NCBI RefSeq assembly: GCF_001875655.1 | Contig: NZ_MKEQ01000001.1 | Span: forward strand, 186,001-250,000 | Origin: Enterobacter hormaechei ATCC 49162 | Lineage (GTDB): Bacteria; Pseudomonadota; Gammaproteobacteria; Enterobacterales; Enterobacteriaceae | Reading direction: 5' to 3' | DNA: 64,000 nucleotides | Shown: piece after piece, positions 21,701 to 31,114 of the stretch | Position numbering within the stretch: the first letter of the stretch is position 1 | Layout of the letters: each line of letters opens with the position of its first letter | Notes under the pieces: generated by a model | The model's input: only the letters and a program-made list of their open reading frames with translations | Databases searched by the model: none | Told to the model about the DNA's origin: nothing | Made by a program: the position numbers and the translations under genes

Positions 21701-22784
21701 GGAAGTGACCGCCGACGGGCTGATCGCCATCGGCCAGATTGCGAAACGCTATAGCCTGTACAGCAAAATCACCGGCGGGCAGCGTATTGACCTGTTTGGC
21801 GCCACGCTCGAACAGTTGCCGGAGATCTGGCAGGCGCTGGTGGAGGCCGGGTTTGAGACCGGGCACGCCTACGGGAAATCCCTGCGCACGGTGAAATCCT
21901 GCGTCGGGTCAACCTGGTGTCGCTACGGCGTGCAGGACTCCACCGGCCTTGCGGTCCGGCTGGAGCACCGCTACAAGGGCCTGCGCGCGCCGCACAAAAT
22001 CAAAATGGCGGTCTCCGGCTGTACCCGCGAGTGCGCGGAGGCGCAGAGCAAAGACGTGGGGGTGATTGCCACGGACAAAGGCTGGAACCTCTATCTGTGC
22101 GGCAACGGCGGGATGAAGCCGCGCCATGCAGATCTCTTCGCCAGCGATCTGGACGACGAAACGCTGATCCGCACCGTTGACCGGTTCCTGATGTTCTACA
22201 TTCGCACGGCAGATCGTCTGCAACGCACCAGTACCTGGATGGATAATCTGGAAGGCGGGCTAGACTATCTGCGCGAGGTGATCCTGAACGACAGCCTCGG
22301 CATCGCCCACGAACTGGAGCAGGAGATGGCCCGGGTGGTGGAGACCTACCAGTGCGAGTGGCAAACCACCCTTAACGATCCCGATCGCCTGGCGCTGTTC
22401 CGCACCGCGGTGAATGCCCCTGCCGGGGAGGAGAACAAGCGCTGGCAGGAAATTTGCGCTATCGACGAGATCCCGGAGCAGGCGGGCATCGGCGCGCAAC
22501 TTGGGCACAAACCGATTGCGCTGTTCCGCTTTGGCAAAACCGTTTATGCCCTCGACGATCGGGAGCCGGGCAGCCGCGCGAACGTGCTCTCGCGCGGCAT
22601 CCTTGGCGATGCGGCGGGTGAACCGGTGGTGATCTCGCCGCTCTACAAGCAACGTATTCGTCTGCGCGACGGGTGTCAGGCTGAGAGCGGGGCGCCTGCG
22701 GTGCGTGCCTGGCCAGTAAAAATTGAAAACGGCAGGGTGTGGGTTGGAAATGAAGAGCTGGTGATGCGTGCGGAGGCCTCATGA
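18798..22784 (+). CDS. nasB: NasC-NasB fusion: assimilatory nitrite reductase with extra N-terminal flavoprotein module
   Basis: A 1328-residue cytosolic protein. Residues 1-396 form an FAD/NAD(P)H oxidoreductase (IIGNGMAATRLI; VVLGGGVLGVETAAAL) like NasC. Residues 397-1328 are a NirB-type nitrite reductase with a second FAD/NAD module (VVVGHGMVGHHFLEDC). It also has a BFD [2Fe-2S] site with C819, C821, C853 and C856, a second cysteine pair (GHGCEICKP), and nitrite/sulfite reductase domains. C1035, C1041, C1075 and C1079 are the siroheme-[4Fe-4S] ligands. The last ~100 residues form a NirD-like domain without Rieske ligands. It reduces nitrite to ammonium with NAD(P)H. No stop separates the halves. 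M397 (base 19986) has an AGGA nine bases upstream, so separate NasB synthesis is possible. In Klebsiella nasC and nasB are separate genes. Confidence 0.88.
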   Translation: MRLVIIGNGMAATRLIASLSGRTSGRFAITVIGDEPEHAYNRIQLSPVLGGEKQAEHIYLHDEDWYTARGVTVLRGEKAIAVNVNAREVQTSVRKLGWDVLVFATGSTPFVPPVPGGDAPHVFTFRTLAETRAIQNISGPAVVLGGGVLGVETAAALACKGDNVTLVHRGPWLMEQQLDQQAGLLLEEALAARGVRCELTSGITAITDDAVTLLNGRRITATRVVLATGVQPNVALAQASGIHCARGIVVDSQMQTSVPNIYAIGECCEIDGQTFGLVAPCLAQADILAARLAGEFTAPFTLTDNGVRLKVTGVELFSLGRATAQADDVVWSSWDPLTRHYRRLLIHQGALAGVLLMGDCRSAATFTDLLATAAPAHADWLFDRFTTQPRVAGQNAMTKPTLVVVGHGMVGHHFLEDCVNRNLHQQYQIIVFGEERYAAYDRVHLSEYFGGRSADSLSLVEGDFFADNGIELRLSQQIVALDRDAHVVRTASGHETHWDKLVLATGSYPFVPPVPGNDLPGCFVYRTLDDLDNIAAHAAGSRRGVVIGGGLLGLEAANALKQLGLETHVVEFAPNLMAVQLDNDGAAMLRRKIEALGVGVHTSKSTTEIANADGGLVLRFADGEQLETDMVVFSAGIRPQDALARSSGLATGERGGICIDDGCRTSDPDVLAIGECALWEGKIFGLVAPGYQMARVAAAALAGEDKTFTGADMSTKLKLLGVDVASFGDAHGRTPGALSYQWTHGPQQIYKKIVVSHDGKTLLGGVLVGDASEYATLVQMMLNGISLPKEPETLILPALSGSAPKALGVAALPESAQICSCHNVSKGDICRAVSAGATDIGAIKQCTKAATGCGGCSALVKQVMECQLAEQGVEVKKDICEHFPYSRQEIYHLVRVNHIRTFDQLISRYGQGHGCEICKPLVGSVLASCWNEYLLKPTHLPLQDTNDRYFANIQKDGTYSIVPRMPAGEVTADGLIAIGQIAKRYSLYSKITGGQRIDLFGATLEQLPEIWQALVEAGFETGHAYGKSLRTVKSCVGSTWCRYGVQDSTGLAVRLEHRYKGLRAPHKIKMAVSGCTRECAEAQSKDVGVIATDKGWNLYLCGNGGMKPRHADLFASDLDDETLIRTVDRFLMFYIRTADRLQRTSTWMDNLEGGLDYLREVILNDSLGIAHELEQEMARVVETYQCEWQTTLNDPDRLALFRTAVNAPAGEENKRWQEICAIDEIPEQAGIGAQLGHKPIALFRFGKTVYALDDREPGSRANVLSRGILGDAAGEPVVISPLYKQRIRLRDGCQAESGAPAVRAWPVKIENGRVWVGNEELVMRAEAS

Positions 22785-25258
22785 CGGAAACCCGGACAAC
22801 GTGCCCATACTGCGGTGTGGGCTGCGGCGTGGTCGCCAGCACAAACGGTGAAAAGGTGAGTATTCGCGGAGATGAAACCCATCCTGCGAATTTCGGTCGC
22901 CTGTGCGTAAAAGGCTCTGCCCTCGGGGAAACCACGGGGTTGCAGGGACGCCTGTTGCGCCCGGTTGTCGACGGCCTGGAGGTGGAATGGCCGCAGGCGC
23001 TGGGCGAAGCGGGTGAGCGGCTGCGGAACATCATCAACGAATGGGGGCCGCAGGCGGTGGCGTTTTACGCCTCCGGCCAGCTGTTGACCGAGGATTACTA
23101 TGCCGCCAACAAGCTGATGAAAGGCTTTATCGGGGCGGCGAACATTGATACCAACTCGCGGCTGTGTATGTCGTCGGCGGTGGTGGGCTACAAGCGCGCC
23201 TTCGGTGAAGACGTGGTGCCGTGCAGCTACGAGGATGTGGAAAACAGCGATCTGGTGGTACTCGTTGGATCAAACGCGGCCTGGACGCATCCGGTGCTGT
23301 ATCAGCGGCTGGTGCAGGCAAAACACAACAATCCGCAGATGAAAGTGGTCGTGATCGATCCGCGTAAAACCGCCACCTGCGATATCGCTGACCTGCATCT
23401 GGCGCTCAGGCCCGGCAGCGACGCCGGGCTGTTTGTGGGGTTGCTCAATCTGATTCAGGGCACCGATGAGTGGCCGATTGCCCGCGTGGCGGCGTTTTGC
23501 GATCTGCATTCAGACGAGACTGGCACCTTCTACGACTGGTTTGTCACCGCGCCTCGCGCCATTACGCTTTACACCATGGGGGTCAACCAGTCCTCCAGCG
23601 GCAGCGACAAGTGTAACGCCATCATTAACGTGCATCTTGCCAGCGGGAAGTTCAACCGTCCGGGCTGCGGCCCGTTTTCGCTGACCGGACAGCCAAACGC
23701 CATGGGCGGGCGGGAAGTGGGCGGGCTGGCGAACCAGCTGGCAGCGCACATGAACTTCGAGCCGGACGATCTCTCGCGGGTGGCGCGTTTCTGGGGAACG
23801 GAACGGCTGGCGCAGACCCCGGGTCTGATGGCGGTGGAACTGTTTGACGCCATCGCCCGCGGCGAGGTGAAGGCGGTGTGGATCATGGGCACCAACCCTG
23901 CCGTGTCGCTTCCCGACAGCCACGCGGTGTGCCAGGCCCTGGCGACCTGCCCGCTGGTTATCGTATCTGAGGTGATGCAGGAGACCGACACCAGCCGGTT
24001 TGCCCATATTCGTTTTCCCGCCCTGGGCTGGGGCGAGAAAAACGGCACGGTGACCAATTCTGAACGCCGTATCTCCCGCCAGCGCGCCTTTCTGCCAGCG
24101 CCGGGCGAGGCTAAACCGGACTGGTGGATCATCGCCCGGATCGCCGAGCAACTCGGCTATGGCGATGCCTTCGCCTGGGCGCATCCTCAGGAGATATTTT
24201 GTGAACATGCGGCGCTGACGGCGTTTGAAAATAACGGCGAACGGGCGCTGAATCTGCGCGAACTGGCGTCGCTGACGCGAGAGGCGTGGGACGGGCTGGC
24301 GCCGTACCAGTGGTGTGCGGGGGATTTCCCGCAAAGAACGATCGTTCCGGTCAGCCCGTCCTCGCATGGGGCAGGCGTCGACGAATTGTATCCCCTGATA
24401 CTGAACACCGGGCGGATCCGCGATCAGTGGCACACCATGACGCGCACGGGGTATGTTCCGCGCCTGATGCAGCATATCGACGAGCCTGTTGTTGAGATGA
24501 ACGCAACCGATGCGGCGCGCGCCGGGCTGACGGACGGCCAGCTGGCGCGGATAAGCTCCCCGCGCGGGGTTATGGTGGCCAGAGTCCATATTTCCCCCTG
24601 TCAGCGTGCGGGAGAACTGTTTGCGCCGATGCACTGGAACGCGCAGTTTGCCCGGCAGGGAAAGGTCAATGCGCTGGTGGAAGGGCGGGTGGATGCCTGC
24701 TCCGGCCAGCCGGAGAGTAAACAAACCGCGGTGAGGATCATGCCCTGGCTACCTGCCTGGCAGGGAGAACTGTATGCCCGCGAGCTGCCAGCGTTGCCGT
24801 CGTCGGTCTGCTGGTGGCGTAAGGCCTCACGTCTGACGGTGGCGGGGGATCGGCCGTTGTTGTCGTGGGTGATGGAGTATGCCAGCGGTCGGGGTTGGCA
24901 GCTACAGGTGGCACAGACGGGTGAACGCAGCAGCGTGCTCGCCTGGCATCACGGCGCGCTGATGCTGGGCTACTGGGAGGGCCATACGCTGCCAGCGCTG
25001 GCGCATGCGTTTATTGAAGACGCCTTCGCCGCTGCGCCCGTACAGATCGCTGAACGCCATGCGCTGCTGCACGGACAACGGCCAGGCGAAAGTGCCGATC
25101 CCGGGCGAATTATCTGTAGCTGCTTTAGCGTGGGTGAAAATACGATACGTAAGGCGATAGCCGAAGGCTGTGATTCTGCCGCAGCGCTGGGAGCGAAGCT
25201 GCGCTGCGGCACGAACTGCGGCTCCTGTGTGCCGGAGCTGAAAGGGCTGTTTGGATAA
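22781..25258 (+). CDS. nasA: Assimilatory nitrate reductase catalytic subunit NasA
   Basis: Reduces nitrate to nitrite in the cytosol for nitrogen assimilation. It is a molybdopterin-bisMGD enzyme of 825 residues. The N-terminal [4Fe-4S] ligands are C8, C11, C15 and C42. Family motifs include YASGQLLTEDYYAANKL, SRLCMSSAV and IMGTNPAVSLPD. The last 50 residues are a BFD-like [2Fe-2S] domain with C779, C781, C809, C813 and C816, as in Klebsiella NasA, probably receiving electrons from the NasC-type flavoprotein. The ATG overlaps the previous stop as ATGA. There is no signal peptide, which separates it from periplasmic NapA. Confidence 0.95.
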   Translation: MTETRTTCPYCGVGCGVVASTNGEKVSIRGDETHPANFGRLCVKGSALGETTGLQGRLLRPVVDGLEVEWPQALGEAGERLRNIINEWGPQAVAFYASGQLLTEDYYAANKLMKGFIGAANIDTNSRLCMSSAVVGYKRAFGEDVVPCSYEDVENSDLVVLVGSNAAWTHPVLYQRLVQAKHNNPQMKVVVIDPRKTATCDIADLHLALRPGSDAGLFVGLLNLIQGTDEWPIARVAAFCDLHSDETGTFYDWFVTAPRAITLYTMGVNQSSSGSDKCNAIINVHLASGKFNRPGCGPFSLTGQPNAMGGREVGGLANQLAAHMNFEPDDLSRVARFWGTERLAQTPGLMAVELFDAIARGEVKAVWIMGTNPAVSLPDSHAVCQALATCPLVIVSEVMQETDTSRFAHIRFPALGWGEKNGTVTNSERRISRQRAFLPAPGEAKPDWWIIARIAEQLGYGDAFAWAHPQEIFCEHAALTAFENNGERALNLRELASLTREAWDGLAPYQWCAGDFPQRTIVPVSPSSHGAGVDELYPLILNTGRIRDQWHTMTRTGYVPRLMQHIDEPVVEMNATDAARAGLTDGQLARISSPRGVMVARVHISPCQRAGELFAPMHWNAQFARQGKVNALVEGRVDACSGQPESKQTAVRIMPWLPAWQGELYARELPALPSSVCWWRKASRLTVAGDRPLLSWVMEYASGRGWQLQVAQTGERSSVLAWHHGALMLGYWEGHTLPALAHAFIEDAFAAAPVQIAERHALLHGQRPGESADPGRIICSCFSVGENTIRKAIAEGCDSAAALGAKLRCGTNCGSCVPELKGLFG

Positions 25259-25270
25259 GAGTGTAAGGGC

Positions 25271-25317
25271 GTCGGGTGGCGGCGTTGCCTTACCCGACCT
25301 ACGGGCCGCCACCCGAC
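25271..25317. repeat. REP-like palindromic element after nasA
   Basis: GTCGGGTGGCGGCGTTGCC with TTACCCGACC and a mirrored GGGCCGCCACCCGAC tail forms an imperfect palindrome of the REP type in the nasA-ychO gap. Confidence 0.7.
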
Positions 25318-25415
25318 AATTCTGTTCAGGATATTCCTGAAATTTACGTTAAGACTGGTTTTCAGGGCTTATGGCGTTAACATAATACGTGTTTGTTCAT
25401 AAACACAGGTTCTGA

Positions 25416-26834
25416 TTGACGACGTTGAAGGCTGTATCGTCCCGCATCCGTTTTCTTCTGTTACTCCCCCTTCTTACGGCTGGAGCTGTTCACGGTGCGC
25501 CGAAATCCTTCGTGCAGCAGGCGCAAAATCCGTTTGATAACAACGGCGACAGTCTGCCGGATCTGGGTATGGCGCAACCGACCAGCGAAGGTGAAAAGCA
25601 CCTGGCCGAAATGGCAAAAGCCTTCGGGGAAGCCAGTATGACCGATAACGGCCTGACGGCCGGGCAGCAGGCGCGACAGTTCGCGTTTGGTCAGGTGCGG
25701 GATGCCGTCAGCGGGGAGGTTAACGAGCAGATCGAATCCTGGCTTTCACCCTGGGGGAACGCCAACGTCAATGTATTGGTGGATGACGACGGTAACTTCA
25801 ACGGCAGCAGCGGAAGCTGGTTTATCCCCTGGAACGATAACAGCCGTTATCTGAGCTGGAGCCAGCTTGGCCTGACGCAGCAGACAGACGGGCTGGTGAG
25901 CAACATCGGGGCAGGCCAGCGCTGGGTTGCCGGTGACTGGCTGTTGGGCTACAACACTTTTTACGACAATTTGCTTGAAGACAACCTGCAACGTGCCGGA
26001 TTGGGGGCTGAGGCGTGGGGGGAAAACCTGCGTCTGTCGGCCAATTACTACCAGCCGTTCGCTGGCTGGCAGCCGCGTTCCGACATCCGTGAGCAGCGCA
26101 TGGCGCGCGGATACGACGTGACGGCCAAAGCCTGGCTTCCCTGGTTTCATCATCTGAACACCAGCGTCAGCTTTGAACAGTATTTTGGCGATAACGTCGA
26201 TCTGTTTAACAGCGGTACGGGGTACCACAACCCGGTGGCGGTCAACCTGGGGCTGAACTATACCCCCGTTCCGCTGGTCACCCTGACGGCTGCCCATAAG
26301 CAGGGGGAGAGCGGCGTTAGCCAGAATAACCTCGGGCTGAAACTCAACTATCGCTTTGGCGTGCCGCTGGCGAAACAGCTTTCCGCCGGTGAAGTGGCAG
26401 CGACGCGCTCGCTGCGGGGCAGCCGCTATGATTCACCCGAGCGCGATAATCTCCCGGTCATGGAATTTCGTCAGCGTAAGACCCTTTCTGTATATCTGGC
26501 TACGCCGCCGTGGGATCTTAAACCGGGCGAAACTGTCATGCTGAAGCTGCAAATTCGCAGCACGCACGGTATCCGTCAGATCCACTGGCTGGGTGATACC
26601 CAGGCCCTGAGCCTGACTTCTCCGACAAACAGCAATAGCAGCGATGGCTGGAGCGTAATCATGCCCGCCTGGAACGATGCGGAAGGGGCAAAAAACGAAT
26701 GGCGGCTCGCGGCCGTGGTGGAAGATAAGGATGGGCAGCGTGTCTCTTCCAATGAGATCACGCTTTCCGTGGTGCAACCGCTCGTCGCAATGCCTGACGA
26801 CGATCCACGGTGGAAGTTGCTGCCGGATGAGTAA
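25416..26834 (+). CDS. ychO: YchO, inverse-autotransporter (invasin-like) beta-domain protein
   Basis: A 472-residue exported protein like E. coli YchO (464). The signal peptide covers about residues 1-28 (LLLLPLLTAGAVHGA). The intimin/invasin beta-barrel domain follows (residues ~60-320), with WLSPWGNANVNV, GYNTFYDN and LSANYYQPF. The last ~130 residues resemble one Ig-like domain, with no long repeat passenger, so it is a minimal outer-membrane member of unknown function. A stop lies directly upstream and no ATG or GTG precedes the signal peptide. The start must be TTG at 25416 (AGG six bases upstream) or TTG at 25425. It converges on narL. Confidence 0.88.
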   Translation: MTTLKAVSSRIRFLLLLPLLTAGAVHGAPKSFVQQAQNPFDNNGDSLPDLGMAQPTSEGEKHLAEMAKAFGEASMTDNGLTAGQQARQFAFGQVRDAVSGEVNEQIESWLSPWGNANVNVLVDDDGNFNGSSGSWFIPWNDNSRYLSWSQLGLTQQTDGLVSNIGAGQRWVAGDWLLGYNTFYDNLLEDNLQRAGLGAEAWGENLRLSANYYQPFAGWQPRSDIREQRMARGYDVTAKAWLPWFHHLNTSVSFEQYFGDNVDLFNSGTGYHNPVAVNLGLNYTPVPLVTLTAAHKQGESGVSQNNLGLKLNYRFGVPLAKQLSAGEVAATRSLRGSRYDSPERDNLPVMEFRQRKTLSVYLATPPWDLKPGETVMLKLQIRSTHGIRQIHWLGDTQALSLTSPTNSNSSDGWSVIMPAWNDAEGAKNEWRLAAVVEDKDGQRVSSNEITLSVVQPLVAMPDDDPRWKLLPDE

Positions 26835-26835
26835 G

Positions 26836-27486
26836 TTAAAAAATGCGCTCCTGATGCACCCAGACGGCGGCTTCGACGCGGGATTTTAGCTTCATTTTCT
26901 TCAGCATGTGTTTTACATGCACTTTGACCGTACTCTCGGTGATGTCCAGACGTCGGGCGATCATTTTGTTAGGCAGACCCTGGGCAATCAGCTTCAGAAT
27001 GTCGCGTTCGCGCGGGGTCAACTGGCTGACGTCACGGTCAGACGTGGCGCGGTTCGCACGCAGGCTGGCGGCCAGCACCGGCGTTAACGCTTCACTCAGC
27101 ACCATCTCGCCTGCGGCAGCCTGTTGCAGCGCCTTGAGCAGATCTTCCGGCTCCATATCTTTCAGCAGATAGCCGTCTGCCCCACGCTTGAGGGCCGTGA
27201 CCACGTCTTCTTCATGGTTGGAAACGCTAAAGACCACCACCCGGCCAGAGAGGGATTTCTCCCGCAGCTTGTCGAGGGTTTCCAGGCCATTCATGCCCGG
27301 CATGTTGAGATCGAGCAAGATCAAATCAGGATCGAGCGATTCGGCAAGTTCAATACCCTGTTCGCCATTGCTGGCTTCCCCGACGACGGTGATATCTGGC
27401 GCCATGCTGACAAGCTGTTTAACGCCGGTGCGCAGCATCGGATGATCGTCAATCAACAGGATAGATGCCGGTTCCTGATTAGTCAT
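26836..27486 (-). CDS. narL: Nitrate/nitrite response regulator NarL
   Basis: A 216-residue response regulator. The receiver domain holds the phospho-acceptor aspartate in [13 protein letters not shown] (about D59). The C-terminal LuxR-type helix-turn-helix includes [15 protein letters not shown] and [17 protein letters not shown]. Phosphorylated by NarX, it binds TACYYMT heptamers upstream of narK and narG. Its start overlaps the end of narX by eight bases, so the pair is cotranscribed and probably coupled. Confidence 0.97.
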   Translation of the reverse strand: MTNQEPASILLIDDHPMLRTGVKQLVSMAPDITVVGEASNGEQGIELAESLDPDLILLDLNMPGMNGLETLDKLREKSLSGRVVVFSVSNHEEDVVTALKRGADGYLLKDMEPEDLLKALQQAAAGEMVLSEALTPVLAASLRANRATSDRDVSQLTPRERDILKLIAQGLPNKMIARRLDITESTVKVHVKHMLKKMKLKSRVEAAVWVHQERIF

Positions 27487-29275
27487 GGTTTTCTCCTTGA
27501 GCAGTTATGAGGGGCTTTTCGGGTATAAAGGTGACCACGACTTCGGTGCCACCTGACTCTCCCCGGCGAACCTGGCAATCACCGCGCAGGCTTTGCGCGC
27601 GGTCTCGCATGATAATTAAACCATAGTGGTTCGTTCGTTCGGCATTTTCCGGCACGCCGCGGCCGTTATCCTGAACCCTGAGCTTGACCTGATTGTCCTG
27701 GCAACTGACGGTCACCGTGACGGCCGTCGCTTCGGCATGCTTGAGCACGTTGCTCAGGGCTTCACGGGCAATTTGCAGCAAATGGATCGCCTGGTGAGAG
27801 GGGACAAAACGCGGTGGAAGCTGGTAATCCAGCTTCACCGGGAAGCCCAGCCGGGCGCTAAATTCCTGACAGCTGGATTCCAGCGCAGGGCGCAGCCCCG
27901 GCTCGGTGAGCTGCAAACGGAAGGTGGTCAGCAGCTCGCGAAGCTGTATCCACGAGGTGTTCAGTTCGTTGCGGATTTGGCTGAGCAACGCTTTGTTGCT
28001 TTCGGGCATCCCTTCGTCCTGCATTTGCAGGCAGCTCACCTGCATCTTCATGCAGGAGAGAGACTGGGCAATGGAGTCATGCAGCTCGCGGGCGATGGTG
28101 GCGCGCTCCTCCATGACGATCAACTGCTGCTGTTTTTCCTGGTGACGGTCGAGCGCCAGCGTGGCCGTGAGCTGCTCAACCAGCGTATCCACCAGCTGCT
28201 GCTGGTCGTGGCTGAGATGGCGCCCCGCAGGCAAGGTTGCCAGTAAAATACCGTACTGGGTGTGGGCGTCCATCAGCCGCCACTTCAGGGTTGTGCCGCT
28301 GGTGGTGAGCGGAGGCAACCCGCGCGGGCACAGATGACACCCTTTATCGTCGCAGGAGATATCCGACTGGCAGGTAAATTCCTGGTGGTTTTCCTCATCT
28401 TCGATGTCGTAAACCCGTAGCTCAAGATCGTGGAGCAGCGTCAGGTTTTGCAGGCCGTTCAGTACCGGTGAGAGACGCTCGCAAAGCGGGACCTGCATAT
28501 GCAGGCGGCGGTTCGCCTGCCACAGGAAAGAGAGGATCTCGTTTTTCTGCTCAAGCCCGGCGGTTTTCTCCTGGACGCGTTTTTCCAGTACCGCGTAGCT
28601 TTCTGATAGCTCCGCCGACATGGTATTGAGCGCCTCGCCGAGCATCGCCATTTCGTTGCGTCCGCTGATGTGCGTGCGTTGGGTAAAATCGCGCTGGGTG
28701 ACGGCGCGGGCCATTGCCAGCAGTTGTTTCCAGGGATTAAGCAACCGTGCGCGCAGCCAGATCACCGTGAAAATTAGCAGTAAGCCCATAAACAGCGCCA
28801 TTGCGCGGTGAACCATCACCACACGGTCAATGCGTAACTCTGTGGTGCGATCGAACGAGGAGACAAGATGATCGATACGTGACACAAACCCGGCGACATC
28901 CTGGGCGACCGTTTCCCGATCTTTCGCCCGCTTTAACCCGGGCTCCAGCTGGGTATGCCAGTAGCCCTGAAGCGCCTTAAGCTGCAACTGCTGACCGTCA
29001 CGGATCGCGGCTCTTTCCAGCTCAGGGCTGAATGCGGTACGCTCCATTTCGTCGATAAGCGATTGGTCAGCCTGCGTCAGCGGCACCGACGCCAGCAGCC
29101 GGTAACTCTGCATACGTAACGAGCCTGCCTCGTTGATGGCATGCGCATTACCCTGTACACCCTGTACCAGCCAGCCAGAAATAGCCATGCCGGTCACACC
29201 AATTGCGGTGGACAGCAGAACAATGAGCGCCAGCTGGTTAACCAGCGTCAGCGGGGATAAACATCTTTTTAACAT
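27479..29275 (-). CDS. narX: Nitrate/nitrite sensor histidine kinase NarX
   Basis: A 598-residue inner-membrane sensor that phosphorylates NarL. The start is ATG 29275 (MLKRCLSPL), as in E. coli; an upstream extension of 25 codons is not conserved. TM1 lies near the N-terminus. The periplasmic P-box ([15 protein letters not shown]) senses nitrate. TM2 is near residue 155, then HAMP, a central cysteine cluster ([12 protein letters not shown]), the H-box with phospho-His in [15 protein letters not shown] (near 399), and a C-terminal HATPase domain. Confidence 0.97.
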   Translation of the reverse strand: MLKRCLSPLTLVNQLALIVLLSTAIGVTGMAISGWLVQGVQGNAHAINEAGSLRMQSYRLLASVPLTQADQSLIDEMERTAFSPELERAAIRDGQQLQLKALQGYWHTQLEPGLKRAKDRETVAQDVAGFVSRIDHLVSSFDRTTELRIDRVVMVHRAMALFMGLLLIFTVIWLRARLLNPWKQLLAMARAVTQRDFTQRTHISGRNEMAMLGEALNTMSAELSESYAVLEKRVQEKTAGLEQKNEILSFLWQANRRLHMQVPLCERLSPVLNGLQNLTLLHDLELRVYDIEDEENHQEFTCQSDISCDDKGCHLCPRGLPPLTTSGTTLKWRLMDAHTQYGILLATLPAGRHLSHDQQQLVDTLVEQLTATLALDRHQEKQQQLIVMEERATIARELHDSIAQSLSCMKMQVSCLQMQDEGMPESNKALLSQIRNELNTSWIQLRELLTTFRLQLTEPGLRPALESSCQEFSARLGFPVKLDYQLPPRFVPSHQAIHLLQIAREALSNVLKHAEATAVTVTVSCQDNQVKLRVQDNGRGVPENAERTNHYGLIIMRDRAQSLRGDCQVRRGESGGTEVVVTFIPEKPLITAQGENHD

Positions 29276-29343
29276 AGAGTTGCCGGGCTCCTGACGTGAC
29301 CTGATTGCAGGAATGGCGCTATTCTGGTGCATACCCTGGAGTA

Positions 29344-29387
29344 TACCCATACCAATAAAGGATTACCTCTAAATTGCCAGAGGGGTA
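29344..29387. promoter_or_regulatory. NarL heptamers in the narX-narK gap
   Basis: TACCCAT (29344-29350), TACCTCT (29364-29370) and the reverse heptamer AGGGGTA (29381-29387) fit the NarL consensus TACYYMT. A further TACTCAT lies at 29460-29466. They lie 95-180 bp upstream of the FNR-dependent narK promoter, as in E. coli, where NarL activates narK. Confidence 0.6.
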
Positions 29388-29512
29388 ACGGTTAGTGGGT
29401 GGACGAAGCAGGGATGCCTCAGCACCGTGAAAAACCACACCTTTTTTACGTTTTGCATCTACTCATTAAGAGTGATGGCTTTTTTTTCGCCGCAAAACCT
29501 CCCACTTTTCCT

Positions 29513-29526
29513 TTGATTTATATCAA
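29513..29526 (+). promoter_or_regulatory. FNR site of narK
   Basis: TTGATTTATATCAA is a perfect FNR palindrome (TTGAT-N4-ATCAA). Placed at -41.5, it predicts a start near 29561 and a -10 hexamer TAATGT at about 29548-29553. It implies anaerobic activation. Confidence 0.9.
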
Positions 29527-29584
29527 CTTACCGCCGCTCTAAAGCCCTAATGTTTGCAGCATCATTCGAGAATCAGAGGTGTCT

Positions 29585-30982
29585 ATGAGTCACTCTTCCG
29601 CTCCCGAAAGGGAAACTGGTGCCGTAATTACAGACTGGCGTCCAGAGGATCCGGCGTTCTGGCAACAGCGCGGCCACCGTGTAGCAAGTCGTAATCTGTG
29701 GATTTCCGTTCCATGTCTGTTACTGGCGTTTTGCGTCTGGATGTTGTTCAGTGCGGTTGCGGTTAACCTGCCAAAAGTGGGCTTTACCTTTACCACCGAT
29801 CAGCTGTTTATGTTGACCGCGTTGCCGTCGCTTTCAGGCGCACTGCTGCGCGTCCCTTATGCCTTTATGGTGCCTGTCTTCGGCGGTCGTCGCTGGACGG
29901 CTTTCAGTACCGGGATCATGATCGTGCCGTGCGTGTGGCTCGGTTTTGCGGTGCAGGATACCTCCACGCCGTTTAGCGTATTTGTGATTATCTCTCTGCT
30001 GTGCGGTTTTGCCGGGGCGAACTTTGCGTCCAGTATGGCAAACATCAGCTTCTTCTTCCCGAAAGCGAAGCAGGGCGGCGCGCTGGGCATTAACGGTGGT
30101 CTGGGTAACATGGGCGTGAGCGTGATGCAGCTGATTGCTCCGCTGGCGATCTCAGTCTCTATCTTTGCAGCCTTTGGTGGCGGCGGTGTGACGCAGCCCG
30201 ACGGCTCTGTGCTGTTCCTGCAAAATGCCTCCTGGATTTGGGTTCCGTTCCTGGTGGTCTTTACGCTGGCGGCGTGGTTCTTCATGAACGACCTGTCCGC
30301 GTCCAAAGCGTCCCTGCGCGAGCAACTGCCGGTTCTGAAACGCGGCCACCTGTGGGTGATGGCGCTGCTGTATCTGGCGACCTTCGGCTCGTTCATTGGT
30401 TTCTCCGCAGGCTTTGCCATGCTGTCGAAAACCCAGTTCCCGGACGTGCAGATCCTTCAGTTTGCCTTCTTCGGTCCGTTTATTGGTGCGCTGGCACGTT
30501 CGCTGGGCGGCATGATCTCCGACCGTCTGGGTGGGACGCGCGTTACGCTGGTGAACTTTGTTGTAATGGCGATCTTCTGTGCGCTGCTGTTCCTGACGTT
30601 GCCTGCGGGTGGTGAGGGCGGTAACTTCTTTGCCTTCTTCGGCGTCTTCATGGTGCTGTTCCTGACGGCTGGGCTGGGCAGTGCGTCTACATTCCAGATG
30701 ATCTCTGTCATCTTCCGCAAGCTGACCATGGACCGCGTGAAAGCGCAGGGCGGGAGCGACGAGCAGGCGATGCGTGAAGCCGCCACCGATACCGCTGCGG
30801 CGCTTGGGTTTATCTCTGCGATTGGCGCAATTGGCGGCTTCTTCATTCCAAAAGCGTTCGGTATCTCACTGGATCTGACCGGCTCTCCGGCGGGTGCAAT
30901 GAAGGTATTCCTCGTCTTCTATATCGCCTGCGTGGTTATCACGTGGCTGGTATATGGCCGTAATACCAAGAAAAATAAGTAA
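29585..30982 (+). CDS. narK: Nitrate/nitrite transporter NarK
   Basis: Twelve-segment MFS protein of the inner membrane, exchanging nitrate for nitrite (NarK2-like antiporter) during nitrate respiration. The ATG at 29585 with AGAGG upstream gives 465 residues, like E. coli NarK (463). The two nitrate-signature regions are present: GFAGANFASSMANISFFFP with GALGINGGLGNMGVS, and GLGSASTFQMISVIF. It is followed by a terminator before narG. Confidence 0.97.
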   Translation: MSHSSAPERETGAVITDWRPEDPAFWQQRGHRVASRNLWISVPCLLLAFCVWMLFSAVAVNLPKVGFTFTTDQLFMLTALPSLSGALLRVPYAFMVPVFGGRRWTAFSTGIMIVPCVWLGFAVQDTSTPFSVFVIISLLCGFAGANFASSMANISFFFPKAKQGGALGINGGLGNMGVSVMQLIAPLAISVSIFAAFGGGGVTQPDGSVLFLQNASWIWVPFLVVFTLAAWFFMNDLSASKASLREQLPVLKRGHLWVMALLYLATFGSFIGFSAGFAMLSKTQFPDVQILQFAFFGPFIGALARSLGGMISDRLGGTRVTLVNFVVMAIFCALLFLTLPAGGEGGNFFAFFGVFMVLFLTAGLGSASTFQMISVIFRKLTMDRVKAQGGSDEQAMREAATDTAAALGFISAIGAIGGFFIPKAFGISLDLTGSPAGAMKVFLVFYIACVVITWLVYGRNTKKNK

Positions 30983-30998
30983 GCTTGATTATCCGTTT

Positions 30999-31026
30999 GC
31001 GCGGCCTGAGTGCCGCGCTTTTTTTT
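30999..31026 (+). terminator. Intrinsic terminator after narK
   Basis: GCGCGGC pairs perfectly with GCCGCGC around a CTGAGT loop, followed by eight T. Confidence 0.92.
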
Positions 31027-31114
31027 ATTCTCCCAATAGTTACAACATACTAACGATTCTTACAGAGGTTGCACGCAGGTCACGCTGTGATCGCCATCGC
31101 TTTACAGGTGTCTC

